Shown here: one piece after another, positions 1 to 6,946 of the stretch
How positions within the stretch are numbered: the first letter of the stretch is position 1
Layout of the letters: each line of letters starts with the position of its first letter
Assembly (NCBI GenBank): GCA_964346145.1
Contig: CAYFTL010000026.1
Coordinates: 1 to 26,374, forward strand
From: CAYFTL01 sp964346145
GTDB lineage: Bacteria; Bacillota; Clostridia; Christensenellales; Aristaeellaceae
Direction of reading: 5' to 3'
DNA length: 26,374 nucleotides
Made by a program: the position numbers and the translations under genes
The notes under the pieces: generated by a model
What the model was told of the DNA's origin: nothing
Databases searched by the model: none
What the model saw: only the letters and a program-made list of their open reading frames with translations

Positions 1-1
1 A

Positions 2-928
2 AAACTCTACCTGCTCCCAAATAGGGCTTTCAAGATGCAACCACTGCTTTACCTGATGCTGGGGATTGGAGCGGGGGCACTTGTGCTTTTATCTATTTGC
101 TGCGTGTATTTATCCTTTTCCTTGGAACGTCCGCTGAAGGGAATAATCAAGATGATGGACCGGGTAGGGCAGGGAAATTTTGCTGTGAGGATGGACGAAG
201 AGTTACCAATTTTAGAATTTCAAAAAATCAGTCGCCATTTTAATCGTATGCTCGAAAATATTTGCATGTTGATGCAGAAAAATGTTGATATCGAGCGCGA
301 AAAGAGAGAGTTGGAGATAGAATCTTTACAAGCGCAAATCAATCCACATTTTCTGTTCAACACACTCGTATCCATTCGCTGGATTGCCGTCATGACGCAT
401 GTGGATAGCATCGCAACGGCGCTTGCCCATTTAAATAAATTGCTGAAGCCACTGTTTTACGACACAACCAATGCGTGGACAATCCAGGAAGAGTGTCGCT
501 ATATCGAAAGCTATATCTCCCTTATGGAATTACGATTTGGCAGCCAGGTAGAGTTCTCTATGCAGGTGGAAAAAGAGGTCCTTTCTAGCTCCATTCCCCG
601 GTTTATTTTACAACCCATTCTTGAAAATAGTTATGAACATGCCGGACGTGGTCAAAGGCACACCAAAATCCGTCTGGATATTCGTGCGGTTGCCGAGTCG
701 ATCGTCATTTCCATAGAGGATGATGGACATGGAATGGATTGTGAGCAATTAGAGAAAATTCGTACGCATATGCAGCTTAAAAAAAGAAAGGTTTCCCCAT
801 CCGGCAGCATAGGGCTGGTTAATGTCTACAGGCGAATAAAGTTGTTTTACGGTGAACGGAGTGAAATGTCTATCGACTCCGAACTCGATCAAGGTGTAAA
901 GGTGGTTATTACACTGAACGCGCAATAG
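2..928 (+). CDS. Sensor histidine kinase, YesM/LytS type (5' truncated by window edge)
   Basis: The frame is open from the first bases of the window, so the first ATG at 35 is probably internal and the sensor part lies upstream. Counting from that ATG, residues 4-29 form a membrane helix, followed by a HAMP-like region (about 30-82) and a coiled-coil linker. The phosphoacceptor His is at about 105 in QINPHFLFNTL, the N-box is LQPILENSYEHAG (192-204), the G1 box is DDGHGMD (229-235) and a G2-like SIGLVNVYRR follows (258-267). This order is the His_kinase plus HATPase_c arrangement of the YesM/LytS family, which usually senses extracellular sugars or cell-envelope signals and phosphorylates an AraC-type or LytTR regulator. 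No response regulator follows, so the partner is probably upstream. The class is certain; the signal sensed is unknown. Confidence 0.92.
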   Translation, partial: KLYLLPNRAFKMQPLLYLMLGIGAGALVLLSICCVYLSFSLERPLKGIIKMMDRVGQGNFAVRMDEELPILEFQKISRHFNRMLENICMLMQKNVDIEREKRELEIESLQAQINPHFLFNTLVSIRWIAVMTHVDSIATALAHLNKLLKPLFYDTTNAWTIQEECRYIESYISLMELRFGSQVEFSMQVEKEVLSSSIPRFILQPILENSYEHAGRGQRHTKIRLDIRAVAESIVISIEDDGHGMDCEQLEKIRTHMQLKKRKVSPSGSIGLVNVYRRIKLFYGERSEMSIDSELDQGVKVVITLNAQ

Positions 929-1123
929 GTGTTCGCTAGCAGACTGCCTAAAAGCTTAATGGTTAAGGGGTAAAATGCTATGCAATGCCGTTTTATACAA
1001 AGGAAATATGTGATAAGATTGGAAATAAGAAAAGTTTCTCTGCCCGTATTAAAATAGAAGGACAGCCCAATAAAAGGGTAGTTAAAGCTCAAGTATTGTA
1101 TGGGTGGGCCGGAGGTTACGAAT

Positions 1124-1693
1124 ATGGTACGCAAGCGCCTTGACCGGGATATGTGGACGTCGATTCAGGAGAAGCTCTACCGCCAGTGCGATATGGCCGA
1201 CGACAATTTTGTGGGCGTCGTTTCGCTGATAACGATGATAGAGGTCAATCCGATTTCTACTTGGAATTTTCCGGACAAATCAATCGATGTGACCAACGAA
1301 GGTTATAGATGGCTTCAGCTGATGCCCAAAGGAGAGGCCTATGTGGTCACCATGATTATGAACGATAAGAACCAAGTCGAGCTGTGGTATATAGACATGG
1401 TCGCCGGAACCGGCCGCGACAAAGATGGCGTTGCATATTTTGATGATTTATATTTAGATCTCGTTTTGAGGTTGGATGGCTCTATTATTGTTGACGACAT
1501 AGATGAATTGGTGGAAGCATACAATAAAGGGGATATTTCCAAAGAAGAATACCAGCTTGCCCTAGACACCAAAGAAGAGCTGGAAACCGGTTGTTTGAGC
1601 GATGTGGAAACCTTTAAGGCGCTTTGTTTAAGCTGTTTGGAGCGGATCGAAGGCGAGCACGATCTAGCAATAAACAAGCGGTTGAAAATATGA
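1124..1693 (+). CDS. DUF402 domain protein
   Basis: This is a soluble protein of 189 residues. An in-frame ATG lies upstream at 1100, but GGAGG at 1111-1115 sits 8 nt before the ATG at 1124, which gives MVRKRLDRDMW and is the better start. The core from about residue 86 (LWYIDMVAGTGRDKDG, then AYFDDLYLDLVL at 104-115 and DGSIIVDDIDEL) matches the DUF402 pattern, with clustered acidic residues that would bind metal. Family members such as FomD hydrolyse nucleoside-diphosphate derivatives, and others are nucleoside di- or triphosphatases; the substrate here is unknown. It opens a run of six codirectional genes, with 64 nt to the next one. The family call is confident, the activity is inferred. 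Confidence 0.8.
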   Translation: MVRKRLDRDMWTSIQEKLYRQCDMADDNFVGVVSLITMIEVNPISTWNFPDKSIDVTNEGYRWLQLMPKGEAYVVTMIMNDKNQVELWYIDMVAGTGRDKDGVAYFDDLYLDLVLRLDGSIIVDDIDELVEAYNKGDISKEEYQLALDTKEELETGCLSDVETFKALCLSCLERIEGEHDLAINKRLKI

Positions 1694-1757
1694 AGCCTAC
1701 GGACGGATGGAAACTGTGTGTATTTAAAAATTGCGGCGAGCAAGGAGGAATCAAGCG

Positions 1758-2297
1758 ATGATTTACAGGGCAACATACGAATCGCCCATGGGAAAGGTTG
1801 TAATGGCTTCCGACGGCGAAGGCATTATTGGTTTGTGGTTTAAAGGCCAAAAATATTTCGGCAGCGGGCTGCTCGAATCGGCGGTTGGCAAGGAGAATGG
1901 GCCGGAATTTGATGGCGTTAAAGGTTGGTTGGATCGATATTTTACAGGGGAAAGGCCTGAAATTTCCGAACTACTGATTCGCCCTCGGGGAAGCGGGTTT
2001 CGCCAAATGGTGTGGGAAATGCTTTGCCAAATTCCATACGGCACATTGGTTACATATGGGGATATCGCCAAAAAGATTGCGCGAAAGCGCAGCCTTAGCA
2101 GCTTTTCAAGCCAAGCGGTAGGTGGCGCGGTAGGACACAACCCAATTTCTATTATTATTCCCTGTCATCGGGTCGTGGGTGCAAGTGGAAATTTGACTGG
2201 ATACGCCGGAGGAATAGACAAAAAAATCAAACTGTTGGAGCGGGAAGGGATAGATTTATCTGTATTGTCTGTACCCAAAGAGGGCACGACGATTTAG
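1758..2297 (+). CDS. ogt: Methylated-DNA--[protein]-cysteine S-methyltransferase
   Basis: A protein of 179 residues. AAGGAGG at 1742-1748 is 9 nt before the ATG at 1758, which decides the start over an in-frame TTG at 1731. The hallmark active site PCHRVV is at 135-140, with acceptor Cys136. Upstream are the VWEMLCQIPYGTLVTYGDIA block (85-104) and AVGGAVGHNP (120-129); downstream is GNLTGYAGG. The enzyme transfers the alkyl group from O6-alkylguanine (and O4-alkylthymine) in DNA to its own cysteine in a single-turnover, suicidal repair. The N-terminal half is the short, variable domain of Ogt-type proteins, and no AdaA domain is fused. It lies between DUF402 and DUF3795 genes in the same direction, probably cotranscribed. 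Confidence 0.95.
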   Translation: MIYRATYESPMGKVVMASDGEGIIGLWFKGQKYFGSGLLESAVGKENGPEFDGVKGWLDRYFTGERPEISELLIRPRGSGFRQMVWEMLCQIPYGTLVTYGDIAKKIARKRSLSSFSSQAVGGAVGHNPISIIIPCHRVVGASGNLTGYAGGIDKKIKLLEREGIDLSVLSVPKEGTTI

Positions 2298-2379
2298 AAG
2301 AGCTAAAGGCCGGGCGGCGTGAATCTATGAAAATTTTGAATGGATGCCGGTCAGGCGAACGAACGGAAAGGGGACGCGA

Positions 2380-2934
2380 ATGCAGGATTTCAAACGCAAA
2401 AATGGTTTATTTTCCCTTTGTGGGTTAAACTGTGGACTTTGCCCGATGGGCATGAGCGGCCATTGCCCGGGTTGTGGAATGGGCAAGCATCACTCCTGCC
2501 CGATTGCCCGGTGCAGCATAGAGCAGGGTGGCATTGAATATTGTTTTGAGTGCGGCCAGTTTCCCTGCGCTAAATACGACGGAGTAGACGCTTGCGATTC
2601 TTTCATTACCCACAGAAAGCAGCTGAAGGACATCCGAAAAGCCCAGGAGATTGGGTTGGATGCCTACAACTTAGAACAGACAGAAAAAATAAAAATTTTG
2701 AATTTTTTGTTGGCACACTACAATGCAGGGCGGCAGAGGACGTTTTTTGCGCTGGCGGTTAACCTATTAGACTTGGACGATGTGCGAGCGGTGACGCAGC
2801 AGTTGCACTCTGATCCGGACATTGCTGTTTTAAGCTTAAAACAAAAGGCGGATCGGGCCAAAAAGCTTTTTGAAGAGCAGGCAGGAAGGCAAAATATTGA
2901 ACTGAAAATCAGGAAAAAGCCGGCTAAGCAATAA
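2380..2934 (+). CDS. DUF3795 cysteine-rich protein
   Basis: A protein of 184 residues. ATG 2380 is preferred over ATG 2344 because AAAGGGG (2367-2373) lies 6 nt ahead of it. Ten cysteines fall within the first 63 residues (14, 18, 21, 29, 32, 40, 45, 55, 58, 63), in the pattern CGLNCGLCP ... CPGC ... CPIARC ... CFECGQFPC that is typical of DUF3795. The pattern suggests zinc or Fe-S binding, but the family has no established biochemical role. The rest is helical and Lys-rich at the C-terminus (KIRKKPAKQ). It lies 82 nt after the methyltransferase gene and 45 nt before the DUF362 gene. The family call rests on the cysteine pattern; the function is unknown. Confidence 0.8.
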   Translation: MQDFKRKNGLFSLCGLNCGLCPMGMSGHCPGCGMGKHHSCPIARCSIEQGGIEYCFECGQFPCAKYDGVDACDSFITHRKQLKDIRKAQEIGLDAYNLEQTEKIKILNFLLAHYNAGRQRTFFALAVNLLDLDDVRAVTQQLHSDPDIAVLSLKQKADRAKKLFEEQAGRQNIELKIRKKPAKQ

Positions 2935-2979
2935 GCAGAGGGTGCTCTACGCAAAGGTATTGCAGCTTGAAGTGAGACG

Positions 2980-4035
2980 ATGAATGATTTTTATATCTAT
3001 TACGGAGCCGATCTTGCCCAAATGAGTGTGCGTTTAATGCAGGAGGCGAACATTGCCGGGCGGATAAAGGCTGGGGCCAAGGTATGCATTAAGCCCAATT
3101 TAGTGGTTGCCCGTCCGGCCGAAGAGGGCGCGACAACCCATGTGCAAATTGTGGAGGGCATCGTTCAATATTTGCAGGAGGCCGGGGTTATAGACATTAC
3201 GATTGCAGAAGGATCCTGGGTAGGAGACAGCAGCCGGGCCGCCTTTGAACAATGCGATGGGCAAAAAATACGGCGTGAATCTGGTAGACATCAAGACCGA
3301 TAAAGTGGTGAAAAAGATGGTGCACGGGGAGCAGACTCAGCTTTGCCGGACGTTGGTGGAGTGCGATTATCTGATCAACGTTCCGGTGCTCAAAGGCGAT
3401 TGCCAAACCCGCTTGACCCGTTGTCTGAAGAACCTGAAGGGCTGTATACCCGACAGCGAGAAGCGGCGCTACCACGCGGCGGGATTGCACAACCCCATTG
3501 CCTTGCTCAACACTGCTTTGCGGCCCGATTTGCACATCATTGACAGCGTTTGTGGCGACTTTACCTTTGAAGAAGGCGGCAATCCGGTGCAATCCAACCG
3601 GATTTTGATGGGATTTGATCCGGTGCTGCTGGACAGCTACTGTGCCCGGTTGTTGGGCTACGAAGCCGACGAGATAGCATATTTGCGCATGGCCAGGGAT
3701 TATGCAGTGGGAAGATACGCAGACGACGCAACCCGAATTGTAGAACTGGGCAGCGAAGGCCGGCCGCTGGTTGCGGCAAATAAGGGCAATGCGGTAAGGA
3801 GAATTGCCGAAAAGGTTGAGGAAGGCGGTGCCTGTTCTGCATGCTATGCGGCGCTGGTATATGCGCTGAACAAAACCGGATATAAGCCGGAGGAAAAGAT
3901 AAAATCGGGCAAGATTTTAAAGGAAAGTGTTGCGGTGGGTTGGGGGTCGGCAACTGTGCCGCGGGCTGTGACCGATATGTGAAAGGTTGCCCACCGTCGG
4001 CGCTGGACATTGTACATTTTTTAGAACGGTTGTGA
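2980..4035 (+). pseudogene. DUF362 domain protein, broken by two frameshifts
   Basis: Three reading frames are needed to recover one protein. 2980 to about 3255 (frame 1) gives the N-terminus, with KPNLV (38-42) and THVQIVEGIVQYLQEAGV...IAEGSW. From about 3251 to 3901 (frame 2) follows MGKKYGVNLVDIKTDK, YLINVPVLKGD, CLKNLKGC, HNPIALLN and ACSACYAALVYAL. From 3901 to the TGA at 4033 (frame 1) comes IGQDFKGKCCGGLGVGNC and GCPPSALDIVHFLE, a recognisable DUF362 C-terminus. The first lesion lies between 3250 and 3262; the second is one missing A in the AAAA run at 3901-3904. DUF362 proteins resemble Fe-S-linked proteins with no settled function. Without readthrough or sequence correction the product is inactive or absent. 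The ribosome binding site is weak (AGTGAGA). Sequencing error cannot be excluded. Confidence 0.82.
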
Positions 4036-4041
4036 TGAGCG

Positions 4042-4055
4042 CGAAAGCGCTTGCA
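4042..4055 (+). promoter_or_regulatory. cre-like (CcpA operator-like) site
   Basis: CGAAAGCGCTTGCA matches the catabolite-responsive element consensus TGWAANCGNTNNCA at every fixed position except the first. It starts 7 nt after the TGA of the DUF362 remnant and ends 25 nt before the VOC start codon. It overlaps a small hairpin, AGCGC-GAAA-GCGCT (4038-4051), so it could also be just an RNA stem. No promoter elements were seen close by, so a roadblock-type position inside the operon is the only plausible use. A chance match is possible. Confidence 0.35.
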
Positions 4056-4080
4056 GATATATTTATGGGGAGGAAAACCG

Positions 4081-4439
4081 ATGCGAGCCATTTTTCATGC
4101 CTGTGTATCCAAGAGTTTGGAAGCTGTGGATTTTTACAGCAAGGCCTTTGGTGCGGATATACAATGTTGTTATGTGGATGCCTCCGGAAAATTTGTTGAG
4201 CACGCGGAGCTTTCGTTAAACGGGCGTGCGTTTTTATCGGTTATGGAAGCGCCGGAGGCTCAGCCGGGCAATACCATGTGTTTTTTTCTTTTGACAAAGA
4301 GCAATCACCGTTTAAAGCGTACGATGTTTTAAAGGAAGAAGCAGAGGCATGGGATGTTCCCAAACCTTGCGCGTGGTGCAAAATGATTACGGATCTGACC
4401 GATAAGTTTGGAGTCCGTTGGTTGTTGAATGTGTTTTAG
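4081..4439 (+). pseudogene. VOC/PhnB-like (glyoxalase-fold) protein, frameshifted
   Basis: The start ATG 4081 is preceded by GGGGAGG (4067-4073). The first frame gives MRAIFHACVSKSLEAVDFYSKAFGAD and continues to CFFL, then runs out at the stop at 4330-4332. If one T is added to the seven-T run at 4281-4287, the protein continues as SFDKEQSPFKAYDVLKEEAE, then KPCAWCKMITDLTDKFGVRWLLNVF, to the TAG at 4437. This is the typical end of PhnB/3-demethylubiquinone-type VOC proteins, about 119 residues. These are small metal-dependent or metal-free betaalphabetabetabeta proteins of varied function. The intact continuation shows that the frameshift is recent or a sequencing artefact. The gene lies 45 nt after the DUF362 remnant. 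Confidence 0.8.
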
Positions 4440-4466
4440 CCAGAAAAAAGAGAGAGGAGAAAGCGA

Positions 4467-5333
4467 ATGAATAGCAATTCGGTTATTGAATGGCTGTTGG
4501 CAGATGATAACCCTGCCGTGAAATATAGAACATTAACAGAAATACTTGGCGAATCGGCCGATAAGAAGCCCGTTGTAGATTGGCTGAACTATGTTTTGCC
4601 TACAGACTGGCCTCAACAAAAAGGATTGTGGTCCACATATTACCTCACCACCTGCGCTGAAAGCGGATTGAGCCACAAGGATATTCCTCAGATAAAGGAC
4701 GTGGAAGATATTTATGTGGCCGAAAACTCTTTTGAGTATAGTTGCAGCGACTACATGCGCTTGAGAGCACTTGTGCGTTTGGGGTTTGCTGCAGAACCCG
4801 GGATTGCAGAGACAATCGCAAAGTTAGTAGATGGACAACTGCCGGATGGAGGCTTTTTGTGTGTATCGAGGTTAAACAAACTGAAGTATACGCCGAAAAG
4901 CTGCGCAAAAGCAAATCTGCTCGCCCTTATGTTTTGTGCTGAGTGCAAGAAGAAGGGTATTCAAGCGAGCATTGAAGGTGCGCTGCTGAATTATTTTTGG
5001 AATCACAATTTATTTTACCGAAGGGATAACCCGAATGAACTGATTTTGAATGGCCGTGAAGGCTGGCGTACGATTGATACGTTTCACCCATTTGAGCCGA
5101 TGCGGGTCGGTTTGCATAATATTATTGAATCATTATGCGCTTTGGATTATGGCGGCGATAGCCGTATGCAAGCAGCGTGGGATATTCTAAAGGGCAAGAA
5201 AGGCTCGGATGGAAGGTACGTTTTAAATGGAACTTTGAGCAAATCCTATTTGCCCAAGGAACGCATTGGAAAGCCAAGCAAATGGGTCACATTCTATGCG
5301 TTATTGGCGGAAAGGGAAAAGAGAAACTCTTAA
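4467..5333 (+). CDS. Alpha/alpha-toroid-like (prenyltransferase/terpenoid-cyclase fold) protein of unknown function
   Basis: A soluble protein of 288 residues starting at ATG 4467, with an AGAGAGGAGA ribosome binding site just upstream. It opens with VIEWLLADDNPAVKYRTLTEILG and has repeated helical pairs containing QLPDGGFLC (124-132), KSCAKANLLALMF (145-157), EGWRTIDTFHPFEPMRVG and, near the end, DGRYVLNG and KPSKWVTFYALLA. The QxPDGGF and W-T-x-x-A-L-L patterns resemble the repeats of squalene-cyclase/prenyltransferase-like toroids, but the catalytic DxDD of cyclases is not seen. Such proteins in Clostridia are mostly annotated as hypothetical. It is the last of the codirectional cluster, 27 nt after the VOC remnant. 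The fold assignment is moderate and the function unknown. Confidence 0.7.
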   Translation: MNSNSVIEWLLADDNPAVKYRTLTEILGESADKKPVVDWLNYVLPTDWPQQKGLWSTYYLTTCAESGLSHKDIPQIKDVEDIYVAENSFEYSCSDYMRLRALVRLGFAAEPGIAETIAKLVDGQLPDGGFLCVSRLNKLKYTPKSCAKANLLALMFCAECKKKGIQASIEGALLNYFWNHNLFYRRDNPNELILNGREGWRTIDTFHPFEPMRVGLHNIIESLCALDYGGDSRMQAAWDILKGKKGSDGRYVLNGTLSKSYLPKERIGKPSKWVTFYALLAEREKRNS

Positions 5334-5635
5334 ACATTTTGTTGGAGTTAAAAAATTAAACTTGCGACCAGCTTTGTACTCGGTGAGGTGCGTGTTAATG
5401 TAGTTATAATAGTAGTTTTATACATTGACAGTAATTTGTAGGCATCTTGCAGAGGACGAAAAAATGTGAAAAAGGGAGGATTTCGTAGCTTCCATTTTTT
5501 AATATGGAAAGTTGCTTGGAATTATAAAGTACAATTGATCACGCCGCTATCAACTTCTGTGGGCAATATATTTTGCTGGTTGTGTTGTGAAGGCTGAGAA
5601 TCTCGAATGATAAGAGAGGTGCGTTGGTCATTAGG
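5334..5635. other. AT-rich intergenic stretch, no gene recognised
   Basis: About 300 bases with no open frame of useful length on either strand. It contains isolated promoter-like words (TATAAT at 5405-5410, TTGACA at 5425-5430) that are not at working distance from each other. It also has a ribosome-binding-site-like AAAGGGAGGA near 5473 that is not followed by a coding frame, and a weak TTCCAT/ATGGAA inverted repeat near 5490-5510. No tRNA, riboswitch or transposon remnant was recognised. Confidence 0.5.
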
Positions 5636-5671
5636 ACAAACACCCGCAAGCAAATGCTTGCGGGTGTTTGT
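5636..5671 (-). terminator. Strong hairpin, terminator of the substrate-binding protein gene
   Basis: A perfect 17-bp inverted repeat (arms 5636-5652 and 5655-5671) with a GC-rich core (CACCCGCAAGCA / TGCTTGCGGGTG) and a very tight loop. It starts 14 nt beyond the minus-strand stop codon at 5686-5688. The downstream T-run on the minus strand is poor, so it may act as a terminator or as a 3'-end stabiliser. Confidence 0.75.
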
Positions 5672-5685
5672 TAAAGTTGAGAGTA

Positions 5686-6711
5686 TTAATAAGGAGTTTC
5701 GGTATCAAGGAATTCATCTACGTTTGCCTTGTCCACGATGGTGGTGGGCACGATGGTTTCAGCCGGGATTTCCTTGCCTTCGAGGGCATCGGCCGCCATT
5801 TTTACACAGTCGATCATCATGGCTGGGCTATACAGCGCCGAGCACAGGTTGATTTCGCTGTCCTTCATCATGTTGAAGTACTCTTGAGCGCCGCCGCCGC
5901 CGGTGATGACCTTGATGTCGGTACGGCCGGCTTCTTCGATGGCTTGCAGAGCGCCGATGGAGGCTTCATCGTCCAAAGAGAAGATGGCGTCCAACTCGGG
6001 GTTGGCGGTCAGCATATCGGCCACGACGCTAACGCTGTCGGTGCGGGCCCAGCTTTCGCCCGCATAGTCGCCCACCAGCTCAATGTCGGGTGCGATTTCT
6101 TTGATTGTGTCTTCAAAGCCTTTTTTGCGATCTTCGGTTACGTTGCTCTTGGTGGTGATGGTCAAAGTAGCTACTTTGCCCTTGCCGCCCAACTTATCGG
6201 CGATGTATTTGGCGCACTCAACGCCCATTCCGTAGTTGTCTCCGGCCAGGAAGTAAGTGCCTTCCACGTTGATTTTTACGTCGAAGTTGATGATCTTTAT
6301 GCCAGCGTCCACAGCCATTTTGGTGGCTTCTTCCAAGCCTTCAGCCTGGGGGAAAGCAACGATGGCTTTGGCATTGGCGGTGATCAGCTCTTCGATGTAT
6401 CCGGCCGCTTCAGCGGAAGACTGATAGGTGTACAGGCGGTAGTTGAGGCCGAGTTCTTGGGCTTCCTTTTCCGCATAGTAGGAAAGGGCGGCCAGCCAGC
6501 CGTGGGTTGCTTGAGGGGCTAAGATACCTACCAGCGGCTTATCGGAAACGTTGGCATCGGCAGCCGGCTCTTCGCCTTCGGCCGCAGCTTCTTCGGTCGC
6601 GGTTTCTTCGGTTGCGGAATCTTCTGCAGGAGCTTCTTCAGCAAGCGCAGGGATGGCCAGCATACCACACATGAGTACCAGCGACAGGAAAATACTGAGT
6701 AGTTTTTTCAT
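5686..6711 (-). CDS. Sugar-type ABC transporter substrate-binding protein (periplasmic binding protein type 1)
   Basis: A protein of 341 residues. AAGGAGG (6720-6726 on the minus strand) lies 8 nt before ATG 6711, so the longer frame to 6768 is rejected. Residues 1-24 are a signal peptide (MKKLLSIFLSLVLMCGMLAIPALA) with an AxA signal-peptidase-I site; the Cys15 context (LMCG) is not a good lipobox. Residues 25-55 are a Glu/Ala/Thr-rich acidic linker. The binding domain follows, with KPLVGILAP, AKAIVAFPQAEGLEEATKMAVDAGIKIINFD, ATLTITTKSNVTEDRKKGFEDTIKE and DAIFSLDDEASIGALQAIEEAGRTDIKVITGGGG, the order of ribose/galactose-type binding proteins (Peripla_BP_4). It has its own promoter and terminator, and no permease or ATPase gene is adjacent, so it is an orphan here. 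The sugar is unknown. Confidence 0.9.
   Translation of the reverse strand: MKKLLSIFLSLVLMCGMLAIPALAEEAPAEDSATEETATEEAAAEGEEPAADANVSDKPLVGILAPQATHGWLAALSYYAEKEAQELGLNYRLYTYQSSAEAAGYIEELITANAKAIVAFPQAEGLEEATKMAVDAGIKIINFDVKINVEGTYFLAGDNYGMGVECAKYIADKLGGKGKVATLTITTKSNVTEDRKKGFEDTIKEIAPDIELVGDYAGESWARTDSVSVVADMLTANPELDAIFSLDDEASIGALQAIEEAGRTDIKVITGGGGAQEYFNMMKDSEINLCSALYSPAMMIDCVKMAADALEGKEIPAETIVPTTIVDKANVDEFLDTETPY
6589..6618 (-). repeat. 15-bp tandem repeat in the acidic linker
   Basis: Two adjacent 15-bp units (6589-6603 and 6604-6618) differ by two bases, with more degenerate relatives on the 3' side of the plus strand. On the minus strand they encode the ATEE-type residues of the acidic spacer behind the signal peptide. 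Such units can change linker length by slippage without shifting the frame. Confidence 0.55.
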
Positions 6712-6805
6712 GGTGACTTCCTCCTTAAGTAATGCATGTTTGGCAAACGGATAGGGTTTCGGCGGCACACTCTGCCGGCAAACCTCCGCTCACATATGCA
6801 TATTT

Positions 6806-6834
6806 ATTATAGACGCTTTGTTAAATTTATGCAA
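6806..6834 (-). promoter_or_regulatory. Sigma-A type promoter of the substrate-binding protein gene
   Basis: On the minus strand, TTGCAT (6834-6829) and TATAAT (6811-6806) are separated by 17 bp. Transcription would start near 6799, giving a leader of about 90 nt before the ATG at 6711. No clear operator was recognised. Confidence 0.7.
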
Positions 6835-6853
6835 CCAAAAACGCGATATTCCA

Positions 6854-6882
6854 TTGGAAGATGGCGGGCTACGTGTTATAAT
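6854..6882 (+). promoter_or_regulatory. Sigma-A type promoter with extended -10, for the MBL-fold gene
   Basis: TTGGAA (6854-6859) and TATAAT (6877-6882) are 17 bp apart, and TG at 6874-6875 makes an extended -10. Transcription would start near 6889, about 58 nt before the ATG at 6947. It is back to back with the minus-strand promoter at 6806-6834. Confidence 0.75.
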
Positions 6883-6946
6883 GGTGGCGAATTTGTACAA
6901 CACCGGTGCGTTACCCATAGTGACATTCCGGAAAGGATGACAAACG

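Noticed and set aside
2086..2097. Second GCGCGAAAGCGC hairpin, identical to the one near 4039
   Set aside because: It lies inside the methyltransferase coding sequence and is a short GC-rich palindrome with a GAAA centre; two copies in the window are readily explained by chance and codon use.
3561..4091. Minus-strand open frame of 176 codons across the DUF362 and VOC start regions
   Set aside because: The translation is Pro/Cys/Arg-rich with no motif, and the opposite strand encodes conserved DUF362 blocks.
5668..6522. Plus-strand open frame of 284 codons opposite the substrate-binding protein gene
   Set aside because: It mirrors the binding-protein gene, starts inside the terminator hairpin arm and has low-complexity translation without recognisable motifs.
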